A model generated the notes under the pieces. The model was not told where the DNA came from, made no database searches, and saw nothing but the letters and a program-made list of their open reading frames with translations. From positions 1-26,621 of the forward strand of contig JAEDDX010000039.1 in the NCBI GenBank assembly GCA_016293615.1: a stretch of DNA of 26,621 nt. Direction: 5' to 3'. Source of the DNA: Acetatifactor sp. (GTDB lineage: Bacteria; Bacillota; Clostridia; Lachnospirales; Lachnospiraceae). Numbering within the stretch: the first letter of the stretch is position 1; each line of letters opens with the position of its first letter. Positions 1-6,901 of this stretch are shown here, one piece after another. Both the position numbers and the translations under genes were made by a program.

Positions 1-206
1 CCGACATCGCATCCCTCGAAGAAAACCTTGCCAATATCAAAGCCGATCTGAAAGCAAAGAAGGCAGAGCTGAAGAAGCTGGATGCTTATCCGGGTCTGAA
101 GAAGATGTATGCAGCAGATGACGGCAACACTGAGGTATTCTATTTCAAAAATGGTGTGGCCACCATTTCTGCATTCACTCATGAACCGAAAGTAATTCAA
201 TTCTGA
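1..206 (+). CDS. C-terminal end of an unrecognised protein (5' partial)
   Basis: An open frame enters from the left edge (first full codon at base 3) and stops with TGA at 204-206, giving 67 residues. The first half is charged and Lys/Glu/Leu/Ala-rich with heptad-like spacing, so it probably forms a coiled coil. It leads into a short segment with alternating hydrophobics (TEVFYFKNGVATISAF) that could be a small beta hairpin. I do not recognise the family and the N-terminus lies outside the window. It could be the tail of a surface or cell-wall-associated protein, but nothing here shows that. Confidence 0.6.
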   Translation, partial: DIASLEENLANIKADLKAKKAELKKLDAYPGLKKMYAADDGNTEVFYFKNGVATISAFTHEPKVIQF

Positions 207-215
207 CGGAGACCT

Positions 216-227
216 GGTGTCAGGCAC
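216..227 (+). repeat. 12-base repeat GGTGTCAGGCAC, copy 1
   Basis: The 12-mer GGTGTCAGGCAC lies 9 bases after the stop of the partial gene at the left edge. An identical copy lies at 698-709, also shortly after a stop codon. With one more C the word would form the near-palindrome GGTGTCAGGCACC, which I remember as a recurring REP-like word in several Firmicute genomes. That link is from memory and unverified. Confidence 0.5.
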
Positions 228-327
228 TCGAAAGAAACGATAAACGAAATATAAAAGAATTGCAAACTTAATTGCACAACATAAACCTTGCGATAGCGAT
301 AAAATAAGGCATAAACAGTAAGTGATG

Positions 328-372
328 AAGTGCTTTCGGTCAAGGGACAACCGGTTCGGGAGCACTTTATTT
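328..372 (+). terminator. possible hairpin/terminator in the 207-512 gap
   Basis: AAGTGCT at 328-334 pairs with AGCACTT at 361-367, with a further short inner helix (CGGT 337-340 with ACCG 350-353), followed by a modest T-rich tail (TATTTTC). A competing pairing of GAAGTG (327-332) with CACTTC (374-379) is also possible. It may end transcription of the partial gene at the left edge, but the U-tract is weak. The rest of 207-512 is AT-rich and shows no other gene. Confidence 0.3.
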
Positions 373-512
373 TCACTTCGTCATACTCTTAATATTGAAC
401 ATAATTATGCATAATATAGACAATTGTCTTGCTGCGGAGAAACGATGAGAAGTACACATCGAATGTGGGCTATTGGAAGAGCAGGATAATATTCAAAGAA
501 AGCGTGAGAAAA

Positions 513-662
513 ATGAAAGAAATTTATCCGGAGGAAATTCAGAAACTGATTGATATCTATGAACCGTATGCAGTTGGAGGACGTCTTGCTGATAATGCTC
601 CACAAGAAGCAATAGAGGCTTTGGAAAAAGTGAAAGAATGGGACTTTAAGCAAGGTCAGTAA
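513..662 (+). CDS. small hypothetical protein, 49 aa
   Basis: A short frame ends with TAA at 660-662. From the ATG at 513 the product is MKEIYPEEIQKLIDI and onward to a Lys/Gln-rich end, acidic and mostly helical, with no signal peptide or membrane segment. The frame stays open upstream to a TTG at 429 (77 aa), and a GTG at 504 is another option. None has a convincing ribosome site, so the start is uncertain. I prefer 513 because the compact charged domain begins there. The segment is AT-rich like the sigma factor downstream and is bracketed by the two 12-base repeats. Function unknown. Confidence 0.4.
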   Translation: MKEIYPEEIQKLIDIYEPYAVGGRLADNAPQEAIEALEKVKEWDFKQGQ

Positions 663-697
663 ATACCACGAAACTATCCCCCTGATTCCGAACCTTG

Positions 698-709
698 GGT
701 GTCAGGCAC
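698..709 (+). repeat. 12-base repeat GGTGTCAGGCAC, copy 2
   Basis: Exact second copy of the word at 216-227, in the same orientation and about 35 bases after the stop of the small ORF. Both copies are preceded by a similar ACCT(T)G context. The interval between the copies (228-697) contains only the small hypothetical ORF. Confidence 0.5.
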
Positions 710-949
710 AAGAAAACATCCGCACTCCCTCCGCTCCCTCAGGAACTGCTATCGTATTGCTACTCTCAAACGGTCATCGCATTTCTGGATTAAGGTTTTC
801 AGACATTCCTACCTGTAAGCCTTCTTATATAAGACTTGATTAAAATATTCAAAGTTGAATAATGAGGGATATGGACACACTCTATTGTCATCCGGACCGG
901 AAGCAATCTTGCAATCAACTAAACTATTATAAAATTTTTTTTCATTCTA

Positions 950-977
950 TGAAACATTTTCTTCCCTTTTGAGATAT
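950..977 (+). promoter_or_regulatory. possible ECF-type autoregulated promoter
   Basis: TGAAAC at 950-955 resembles an ECF sigma -35 element (the usual core is GAAC or GAAAC), followed after 16 bases by AGATAT at 972-977. It sits about 35 bases upstream of the sigma factor start. ECF operons commonly transcribe themselves, so this is the natural candidate, but the -10 specificity of this sigma is not known. Confidence 0.35.
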
Positions 978-1009
978 TATAGGTGAAAAGCTTTTCATGG
1001 AGTAAATAA

Positions 1010-1477
1010 ATGTTCACAGAAGAGAAATTCAATCATCTAGTGAAGACTTATATGGATACAGTGTTTCGACTGGCGCTAAATTATGTGAAGTGTGATCAGA
1101 CAGCAGATGACATTACACAAAATGTATTCATGAAATTATTTCGCAGCAATAAAAGTTTTGAAAATGAAGATCACATTAGGTATTGGCTTATTAGGGTTAC
1201 GATTAACGAATGTAAGAAAATACTGATATCTCCCTGGAGAAAGACTGTCCAAATAGAGGAATATATGGAAACGGTCTCATTTCCCACACAAGAGCATAGT
1301 GATTTGTTTTATGCTGTAATGGCGCTTCCCAAGAAATACCGAGTAGTAATATACCTTCACTATTATGAAGAATACTCAACTGAAGAAATATCTAAACTGT
1401 TAGATATTCCGTGTGCTACAATTCGTACTCAGTTAAAACGCGGAAGAGCATTGTTAAAATCTGATTTGGAGGAATAA
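1010..1477 (+). CDS. RNA polymerase sigma factor, ECF subfamily
   Basis: The 155-aa product has the two-domain layout of an ECF sigma-70 factor. Region 2 lies at about residues 5-70 (FRLALNYVKCDQTADDITQNVF resembles the helix that binds core RNA polymerase and the -10 element). Region 4 lies at about 105-150, with the helix-turn-helix EEISKLLDIPCATIRTQLKR. There is no region 1 or 3, as expected for ECF factors. GGAG at 999-1002 supports the ATG at 1010. The next gene starts 2 bases after its stop and encodes a small single-pass membrane protein with a cytoplasmic N-terminus, the usual arrangement for a sigma/anti-sigma pair. The signal it senses is unknown. The gene is more AT-rich than the window average. 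Confidence 0.88.
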   Translation: MFTEEKFNHLVKTYMDTVFRLALNYVKCDQTADDITQNVFMKLFRSNKSFENEDHIRYWLIRVTINECKKILISPWRKTVQIEEYMETVSFPTQEHSDLFYAVMALPKKYRVVIYLHYYEEYSTEEISKLLDIPCATIRTQLKRGRALLKSDLEE

Positions 1478-1479
1478 TT

Positions 1480-1863
1480 ATGTTTGATGAAAAAAAGTAT
1501 CAAGAATCATTTTCTGTAATTCATGCTTCGAGCAATCTTTTGTCCGGCATACAAAATGCTACAGATAAAAAGAGAGAAAGACTTGCACCTAAAGCGATTA
1601 GGATAGCAATTGTTTGTTTGGCTTTAGTATTAATACCAGCAGTAACCGTTTTTGCTTACAATTGTTTTGAGTCGGTTATTCTGTGTTTTGATGGTGACGC
1701 TGAAGTAATCGAGCAGGATATTCGGGTAGTAGAGGAAACAGCTGCATCATATATGTCGATGTCATACAAAGAGTCGGATAGAACAGATAGAAATTCAATT
1801 GGCATGTATTTAAAGTTCACTGAACCTAAGCTCCTTGCTAGTAAACGGCCGGGCCGGGCGTAG
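1480..1863 (+). pseudogene. putative anti-sigma factor, probably truncated
   Basis: The frame gives 127 aa. It has a cytoplasmic N-terminus of about 43 residues that starts MFDEKKYQESFSVIHAS, one membrane span near residues 43-60 (IAIVCLALVLIPAVTVFAY), then a short outer part. The layout, and the ATG only 2 bases after the sigma stop, match anti-sigma proteins encoded with clostridial ECF factors, which normally carry a much longer extracytoplasmic domain. Here the sequence turns abruptly GC-rich at about 1846 (CGGCCGGGCCGGGCG) and stops two codons later. The last residues (KRPGRA) do not look like the preceding sequence. I infer a deletion or recombination that removed the C-terminal domain. 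A short but functional anti-sigma factor is the alternative. Confidence 0.55.
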
Positions 1864-1976
1864 AATTCTGTGTGAGTGATATTCGAAAAAGTCAAGAATG
1901 GTCCGGTCGGTGAACAGGATCTCCGATTGGCTGAACCCCAGATTCAGGTGATGCCATCTGGCGGATAATCAAAGTT
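1864..1976 (+). other. junction region with a possible gene-end remnant
   Basis: After the stop of the truncated gene, a different frame is open from the GTG at 1874 to the TAA at 1966-1968. It would encode about 31 residues ending IQVMPSGG, and reads like the tail of some other gene. Base composition has changed to that of the downstream gene. This could be the 3' remnant of a gene whose body was lost in the event that cut the anti-sigma gene. I cannot name the family. Confidence 0.3.
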
Positions 1977-3452
1977 TTGAGGGTCTGGCATCTGCCAGAC
2001 CCTTTATTCGGTTGTTCTACATTTCTGGAGAAAACTGATTTGAAGTCGATCTCAATCTATGCGATTACAAGAGAACAGAATACAGAAGCCTTGCAGAAAC
2101 TGGAGTGGCATCTGTCCGGCAGAGAAAAGCCCATGAAGCTACGTCCCTGGGAGATGGACAGCTTGAAGGCCTTGGTAAAAAATCTGCAACTTACCATGGA
2201 AAATGTGGCCTCTCTGCGTCTTTTCTATTCCTTTCAGATTCCGAGACTCGGCAAGGAGTTTGACTTGCTCCAGATCAAGGAAGATCAGATTGTGAATATT
2301 GAGCTGAAGAGCGGCACCGTTTCGGATGAAGCCCTGCGCAAGCAACTCCTTCAGAACCAATATTATCTGTCCATTCTGGGGAAGGCAGTGAGATCCTACA
2401 CCTATATCAGCAGTGAAAACAGGCTGGTAAGGCTGACGAAAACCGGTAAACTGGCAGACGCTTCCTGGGAGAAGCTCTGTGAGAATCTGCAGGAGGAAAG
2501 TGCTGACTTTGCGGGGGATGCGGAAGATCTCTTCCGGGCTGAACTGTATCTGATTTCTCCGATTACCGAACCGGAACGATTTTTGAATCGGGAATATTTC
2601 CTCACGGCACAGCAGAGAGATATCCAGAGACAGATTCTCGGGAAATTGAAAGCAGATCCCGGGGGAAGATTTTATTTTACGGGGCTTTCCGGTACGGGCA
2701 AATCTCTTCTTCTGTATGATCTGGCGATGAAGCTTTCCTGCAGACAGTCCGTCTGTATGATTCACTGCGGTGAAAACGGAGATCGGTGGAAGATACTTCA
2801 CAAGCGGCTGCGGCGCATCGACTATCTGTCCGACAGGGAACTGACCGGGGATGATCCGGATGCCGGAGACTCGCCTCTTTGTCTGACCTCCTACAGTGCG
2901 ATTTTTGTGGATGAGGCCCATCTTCTGACTTCGGAGGGGCTGGATATTCTTTTAAAAGCGGCGGGCCAGCGTCCTGTGATCATTTCCGGCGATACGGAGG
3001 ATATGATTGCGCCGGAGGAACTGGAGAACAGTGCGACGCAGAGCCTTTTGCAGATCCCCGGGCTGCAGATCTTCCGCCTCACCAATCGGATTCGCACGAA
3101 TGCGGAGCTTTCCACATTTATCCGGAATATGGTGAAGCTTCGCCCGGGCAGAAACAGAAGAGCATACCCTCATGTCTCAGTGCTATTTGCAAATGATGAG
3201 GACGAGGCCCACAATCTCCTGCAGGATGCAGTCAGACTGGGATACAGCCAAACGGATGAAACCTGGCAGGAGGCAGAGAAGCTGGTTGTGGTATTAGATG
3301 AGCAATACTATTATGATGAGCTGGGGTATCTGCGATCGAAAAACTTAGGAGTGCGTTCCCTGGTCCGCCGTCTGAACCTGGCCAAGGAAGAACTGATGCT
3401 CATCGTGAAGGGAAATGAACCGGTCTACACGGAGCTTATGAGGATTTTGTAG
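1977..3452 (+). CDS. predicted PD-(D/E)XK nuclease fused to SF1-like helicase/ATPase (DUF2075-like)
   Basis: The 491-aa protein has two parts. Residues about 80-200 carry a nuclease-like pattern: D96 in KEFDLL, then E109-L-K111 in NIELKS, followed by QLLQNQYY, typical of PD-(D/E)XK or NERD-like folds. Residues about 205-490 carry an ATPase: Walker A GLSGTGKS (236-243), Walker B IFVDEAH (309-315), a motif III-like IISGDTED (336-343) and an arginine motif LTNRIRTN. This resembles the DUF2075/Schlafen-type helicases. The TTG at 1977 is chosen because the residues after it (MRVWHLPDPLF) match how I recall this family starting. No good ribosome site is visible, and the start abuts the junction region, so the N-terminus may be altered. 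Likely acts on nucleic acid, perhaps in defence or repair; the role is inferred only. Confidence 0.7.
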   Translation: MRVWHLPDPLFGCSTFLEKTDLKSISIYAITREQNTEALQKLEWHLSGREKPMKLRPWEMDSLKALVKNLQLTMENVASLRLFYSFQIPRLGKEFDLLQIKEDQIVNIELKSGTVSDEALRKQLLQNQYYLSILGKAVRSYTYISSENRLVRLTKTGKLADASWEKLCENLQEESADFAGDAEDLFRAELYLISPITEPERFLNREYFLTAQQRDIQRQILGKLKADPGGRFYFTGLSGTGKSLLLYDLAMKLSCRQSVCMIHCGENGDRWKILHKRLRRIDYLSDRELTGDDPDAGDSPLCLTSYSAIFVDEAHLLTSEGLDILLKAAGQRPVIISGDTEDMIAPEELENSATQSLLQIPGLQIFRLTNRIRTNAELSTFIRNMVKLRPGRNRRAYPHVSVLFANDEDEAHNLLQDAVRLGYSQTDETWQEAEKLVVVLDEQYYYDELGYLRSKNLGVRSLVRRLNLAKEELMLIVKGNEPVYTELMRIL

Positions 3453-3467
3453 GAGAAGAGAACAGGA

Positions 3468-3506
3468 CGCCCGGTTTGGAAGTGTTCCGAACCGGGCGCT
3501 TTTTGA
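3468..3506 (+). terminator. intrinsic terminator after the helicase gene
   Basis: CGCCCGGTT (3468-3476) pairs perfectly with AACCGGGCG (3490-3498), a 9-bp GC-rich stem with a 13-base loop, followed by CTTTTTG. It lies between the plus-strand helicase gene and the 3' end of the convergent lipoprotein gene. Confidence 0.85.
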
Positions 3507-3518
3507 GGTTAAGTGGTA

Positions 3519-4490
3519 TTAGAGTCTGATGGTGTCCAGAACTCGGTTTTTCTCGAAATCGAAGGTGTTCGGGCAGTAGAACTGTCTGAACTCACTGCCG
3601 TTTTGATATTCGATTTTGGTCACATTGAAGTCTTCATCGAAGAAGATTCTCTCTAAGATAGACAATACAAGTGTACGGTCTTCAAAGCGATAGACATAGC
3701 TGAAATTGACTTCAATATTATCCCCACCGGAATAATGGCAGGATTTCAGTTCTTTATGTCCTGCGAGGGTGCTGTTTGTGACGATGATCTGGTTGGGCTG
3801 TCCCAATACGGTCAGCAGCTCGTCCAGGAGGCTTTCGTACTGCTTGTCATTCTTAGGCGTATTGTCATGTTCGACACCATAGAAGAAACCGGAGATATAG
3901 TACCATCCGTTTTCGAGACATTCCTTCAAGGTCATGTCAGTATCGCCGTTATTGTAAACATTTACTCTGAGCCAATAATACTTCTGGTATTCGAACATCA
4001 GTTGGTCGGATATGCCGGTGGAACGCTTGGGTGCCAGTGTGTTGTTAAGACTTTCGACGCTGTTGGAACGAAGATGCCAGTTGTCGTCTCCGTTTAGGAC
4101 ATCCAGTATCAGCCCGTCTGTCAGAAACCCGTCGGGTAGTACCTTGATATCATCAGAAGTCGGCTGGTTGTAAGCGACGGAATGCTCTTTGATAAAAGGC
4201 ACCCAGAATTCATCTGTCTTGATGTATTTTTGCCATTCCGCATCAGACATACCGAAGTGATTGCTGATGGACAGTGCATCTTTATCTGCCGCGGAGACCT
4301 CGGCAACATTTTCCTCTCCTAACATGGCAGAAGACTCTGAATGCTCAGCAGAATCGTAGGCGGAACCGCCTGCCTCATAGGATACCTGTTGTGATTTGCT
4401 TTCACCGGTCTGCTCTGCGGAGTTCCCGCAGGCTGTCAGAGCCAGGCATGCAGTCAAACACAGCACGCCGATTAAATTTTTTCTATTCAT
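3519..4490 (-). CDS. putative lipoprotein, unknown function
   Basis: From the ATG at 4488-4490 the product is 323 aa and begins with a lipoprotein signal peptide: basic MNRK, a hydrophobic stretch, then the lipobox L18-T19-A20-C21 followed by GNS. After cleavage, Cys21 would be lipidated and the protein anchored to the outside of the membrane. A Ser/Glu-rich linker (about 22-60) leads to a mixed domain rich in Asp, Asn, Tyr and Trp that I do not recognise. An upstream in-frame ATG at 4529 would add 13 residues, but AAGGAG on the minus strand sits about 10 bases before 4490 and the signal peptide starts there. The gene stands alone and is convergent with the helicase gene. No solute-binding or enzyme motif is visible. 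Confidence 0.75.
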   Translation of the reverse strand: MNRKNLIGVLCLTACLALTACGNSAEQTGESKSQQVSYEAGGSAYDSAEHSESSAMLGEENVAEVSAADKDALSISNHFGMSDAEWQKYIKTDEFWVPFIKEHSVAYNQPTSDDIKVLPDGFLTDGLILDVLNGDDNWHLRSNSVESLNNTLAPKRSTGISDQLMFEYQKYYWLRVNVYNNGDTDMTLKECLENGWYYISGFFYGVEHDNTPKNDKQYESLLDELLTVLGQPNQIIVTNSTLAGHKELKSCHYSGGDNIEVNFSYVYRFEDRTLVLSILERIFFDEDFNVTKIEYQNGSEFRQFYCPNTFDFEKNRVLDTIRL

Positions 4491-4780
4491 AGCATGATCT
4501 CTCCTTGTGGATTTATTTGATAGAGACACTGTACCATGAAATCATTCTCCGATAAAGTCTTATCTTCTGCAAAATAGCAAGCGTTATTGTATCAGCCCGC
4601 ACACATTATGCGAGGTTTTACGGTACTTCTGCAAAGCTTTCCGGCAGGAAACGTGACCCGGGCGCATAAAAGATTGTATTGCGGACGGCAATGAATTGCG
4701 TTATCATATATGCAGAATAAAGAAATATACTGATGTGCAGGAGAGAGCCTTGCCGGGTCAAAATCGAAAGGAATTTGCTT
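4491..4780. other. divergent intergenic region, lipoprotein/K+ channel
   Basis: 290 bases between divergently transcribed genes, so it should hold both promoters. I find no clean -35/-10 pair on either strand; TATACT at about 4718 on the plus strand is the best -10-like word but lacks a well-placed -35. No RNA gene or repeat is seen. Confidence 0.4.
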
Positions 4781-5716
4781 ATGTCCAGAAAACGGATTTT
4801 TGATATCATTCAGATTGGAAATAAACATGATTTGCCCAGCAGACTGTTTGATTATGGTATCACGCTGGTGATCATGGTGAATCTTCTGATTACCTTTGTA
4901 CTCACCTTCTCTCTTCCTGACAGCACGCTTGCGCTTCTTCAGGTCATTGAGAGAATCACCATGATTCTTTTTACCATGGAATACGGGCTTCGGCTGTGGA
5001 CCGCAGACTACCTCTATCCCGGGAAAAGCCGCGCAAAAGCCATTTGGCGTTTCATGGTTTCCTTCTATGGAGTGATCGATCTGCTGACCATCCTGCCTTA
5101 TTGGCTGCCTATGGAAACCATTTATGGAATGGGTGTCTTTCGAATCATCCGCGTGGTGCGGATTTTCCACCTCTTTAAGGTCAACAGTCAGTCAGACGCT
5201 TACAATGTCATAGTGTCCGTGCTTCGTGAGAAGAGCAGGCAGCTGGCGTCCTCGATATCCATCATTGCGATTCTGATGCTTTCGGCATCCTTTCTGATGT
5301 ACAGCGTTGAGCACAATGCACAGCCGGATGTGTTTGACAATGCTTTTTCCGGACTCTGGTGGGCAGTGTCCAGCGTGCTGACCGTGGGGTATGGGGATAT
5401 TTATCCGGTCACCATACTCGGAAGGCTTCTGGCGATTCTCATCTGTATTCTGGGCGTTATGATTACCGCAATCCCGACCGGTATTTTGAGCGCCGGCTTC
5501 AGCGAGAACTTTCGGGAGGCGAAGCTCATCGAGACCGGACAGAATACAATATTTACCATCCCGGTCAACAGCGGTAATATGTGGGTGGGGATGCGCGCAG
5601 ATGATATCCTTGAGAAAAATAATATTGTCGTGATATCGGTGATCCGGGGCAAGAGCCAGGTGGATATACATAAGGCTGTCATCCAAAGCGGCGACATTCT
5701 GATCTGCAGGGCGTGA
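4781..5716 (+). CDS. voltage-gated-type potassium channel with C-terminal TrkA-C-like domain
   Basis: A 311-aa six-span cation channel of the bacterial Kv type. Spans S1-S3 lie at about 25-110, with the acidic residues E68 (MEYGLRLW) and D100 (VIDLLTILPYW) expected of voltage-sensor helices. S4 has arginines every third residue (R121, R124, R127 in FRIIRVVRIFHLF). S5 is at about 158-175, the pore carries the K+ filter TVGYGD (201-206), and S6 follows at about 214-238. The last ~60 residues (TIPVNSGNMWVGMRADDIL to SGDILICRA) resemble a TrkA-C domain that usually follows an RCK domain, here joined without one. AAAGGA 8 bases before the ATG at 4781 fixes the start; the frame is open further upstream. 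It would conduct K+ across the cytoplasmic membrane. No operon partner. Confidence 0.9.
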   Translation: MSRKRIFDIIQIGNKHDLPSRLFDYGITLVIMVNLLITFVLTFSLPDSTLALLQVIERITMILFTMEYGLRLWTADYLYPGKSRAKAIWRFMVSFYGVIDLLTILPYWLPMETIYGMGVFRIIRVVRIFHLFKVNSQSDAYNVIVSVLREKSRQLASSISIIAILMLSASFLMYSVEHNAQPDVFDNAFSGLWWAVSSVLTVGYGDIYPVTILGRLLAILICILGVMITAIPTGILSAGFSENFREAKLIETGQNTIFTIPVNSGNMWVGMRADDILEKNNIVVISVIRGKSQVDIHKAVIQSGDILICRA

Positions 5717-5750
5717 CGCTTCAGCAGGAGGGAGTTTGAACGGTTGTTTT

Positions 5751-6611
5751 TTATCCCCACTGCTTCCGGTATTCTCTGACACCGATGCCCTCCACCTTCT
5801 TAAATACGCGGCTGAAGTAGTATACATCACCGATTCCGCAGGCAATGCCGATTTCCTCAGCGCTCATTTTGCTGAAGCGAAGCATGTTTTTCGCCTCAGT
5901 GATGCGGATGCTGATCAGATAGTCCATGATGCTGACACCGATTTGCTCTTTGAAGATGCGGGTCAGATAATATTTGTTGATATGAAAGCGCTCGGCGAGG
6001 TCGTCGAGCGTTATTTTTTCCGTAAAATGCTCGTCGAGGTAATTCTTGACTTCCATCATACCGGTCTTCTTTGTGCCTGTCTGCGCTTCCTCGGGGTGCC
6101 AGGAGTCTGCCATGAGGAGAGAGAGCAGGTGGGAAAGCGCGGCGTTGATTTCCATGTCCCGGGTGTAGGATTCCACTGAGGCGATTCGGTACAGGCGCCG
6201 GAAGGCATCCTGATAGGCGTCAAAGTCCTTGGGAGTGAAAGCCGGCAGGCCGCCGCGCTCTTTGTATTTGCGGTAAATACCGGCTGCGGTCGGTCCGTCA
6301 AAGTGCGCCCAGGACAGATTCCACAGATTCTCTGTGGTGGAGTGAGAGTAGGGGTGTCTGCAGTCGATGAAGACACAGTCCCCCGCGGACAGGGAGTATT
6401 CTTTGCCGTCGTAGTGCAAGCTTCCTGAGCCGGAGCTGACGAGGAAGAAGAGGTAGGAGACCAGGTTTTCACGCTTGCTGGTATGCGGTTTGGTCGCCTG
6501 AAGGGTCCCGATTTCCTGAATGTGGAAGAGGGACATTTTTGCGAAGTCCGAAGGAGTGTAGATAATTCGGGAGGTATTGACGAGGTCGCCGTGAAACAGA
6601 GCAGTATTCAT
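5751..6611 (-). CDS. AraC family transcriptional regulator
   Basis: A 286-aa regulator. Residues about 25-110 form a cupin-type sensor domain (SGSGSLHYDGKEYSLSAGDCVFID), which commonly binds a sugar. Residues about 185-286 are the AraC DNA-binding domain with two helix-turn-helix units: LDDLAERFHINKYYLTRIFKEQIG and AEEIGIACGIGDVYYFSRVFKK. GAAAGGA on the minus strand 8 bases before the ATG supports the start. It is divergent from the gmd operon and convergent with the K+ channel gene. Regulators of this type often control the adjacent divergent operon, but AraC proteins with this cupin usually sense carbohydrates for catabolism, so a link with GDP-fucose synthesis is only a possibility. Confidence 0.88.
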   Translation of the reverse strand: MNTALFHGDLVNTSRIIYTPSDFAKMSLFHIQEIGTLQATKPHTSKRENLVSYLFFLVSSGSGSLHYDGKEYSLSAGDCVFIDCRHPYSHSTTENLWNLSWAHFDGPTAAGIYRKYKERGGLPAFTPKDFDAYQDAFRRLYRIASVESYTRDMEINAALSHLLSLLMADSWHPEEAQTGTKKTGMMEVKNYLDEHFTEKITLDDLAERFHINKYYLTRIFKEQIGVSIMDYLISIRITEAKNMLRFSKMSAEEIGIACGIGDVYYFSRVFKKVEGIGVREYRKQWG

Positions 6612-6694
6612 AACGGAGGTCCTTTCTTGCTGCAGAATCAGTGTTTGTATGATATTGATCGTCTTTGGATTTTGTTGAAATCGCTGTCTTTCTT

Positions 6695-6723
6695 ATTTTC
6701 TCATGCTGCGGCTGTGATGTCAA
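6695..6723 (-). promoter_or_regulatory. candidate promoter of the AraC gene
   Basis: On the minus strand a perfect TTGACA (complement of 6718-6723) is followed after 17 bases by GAAAAT (complement of 6695-6700), a 4/6 match to the -10 consensus. It lies about 85 bases upstream of the AraC start. Confidence 0.45.
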
Positions 6724-6753
6724 TATAGTCCAAAAAGAAGTCAACTCTGTACA

Positions 6754-6782
6754 TTCAAAAACTGCAAAGAGGTGGATATAAT
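6754..6782 (+). promoter_or_regulatory. candidate promoter of the gmd operon
   Basis: TTCAAA (6754-6759), a 17-base spacer and a perfect TATAAT (6777-6782). This would give a leader of about 110 bases before gmd. The promoter is back to back with the AraC promoter, so the AraC protein could act on both. Confidence 0.6.
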
Positions 6783-6827
6783 ATGGGTCGTAGGGTAAAA
6801 TACGCTACAGAAAAACAGACAAATTTT

Positions 6828-6876
6828 TGCGGACAAGAGACTTCTTAGGAGACAAGGGAGTCGTTCCGCATCATTT
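6828..6876 (+). promoter_or_regulatory. possible hairpin in the gmd leader
   Basis: TGCGGA (6828-6833) pairs with TCCGCA (6865-6870) around a 31-base insert with short internal pairing (GACT with AGTC), followed by TCATTTTTC. It has the outline of a weak attenuator, but the lower stem is only 6 bp. Confidence 0.25.
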
Positions 6877-6901
6877 TTCAGACAATATGGAGGAGATAAA
6901 A

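Larger units (their letters stand above)
663..1009. other. 347-base gap before the sigma factor
   Basis: This AT-rich stretch holds the second 12-base repeat (698-709) and the putative promoter of the sigma factor (about 950-977). I see no ORF of credible size, no RNA gene and no strong terminator in it. Confidence 0.5.

Noticed and set aside
216..709. The two 12-base repeats as a CRISPR remnant or att sites
   Set aside because: Only two short copies 470 bases apart, no spacer array, no integrase and no cas gene.
2139..2921. 260-aa open frame on the minus strand
   Set aside because: Antisense to the nuclease-helicase gene, which has clear Walker motifs; the composition is not protein-like.
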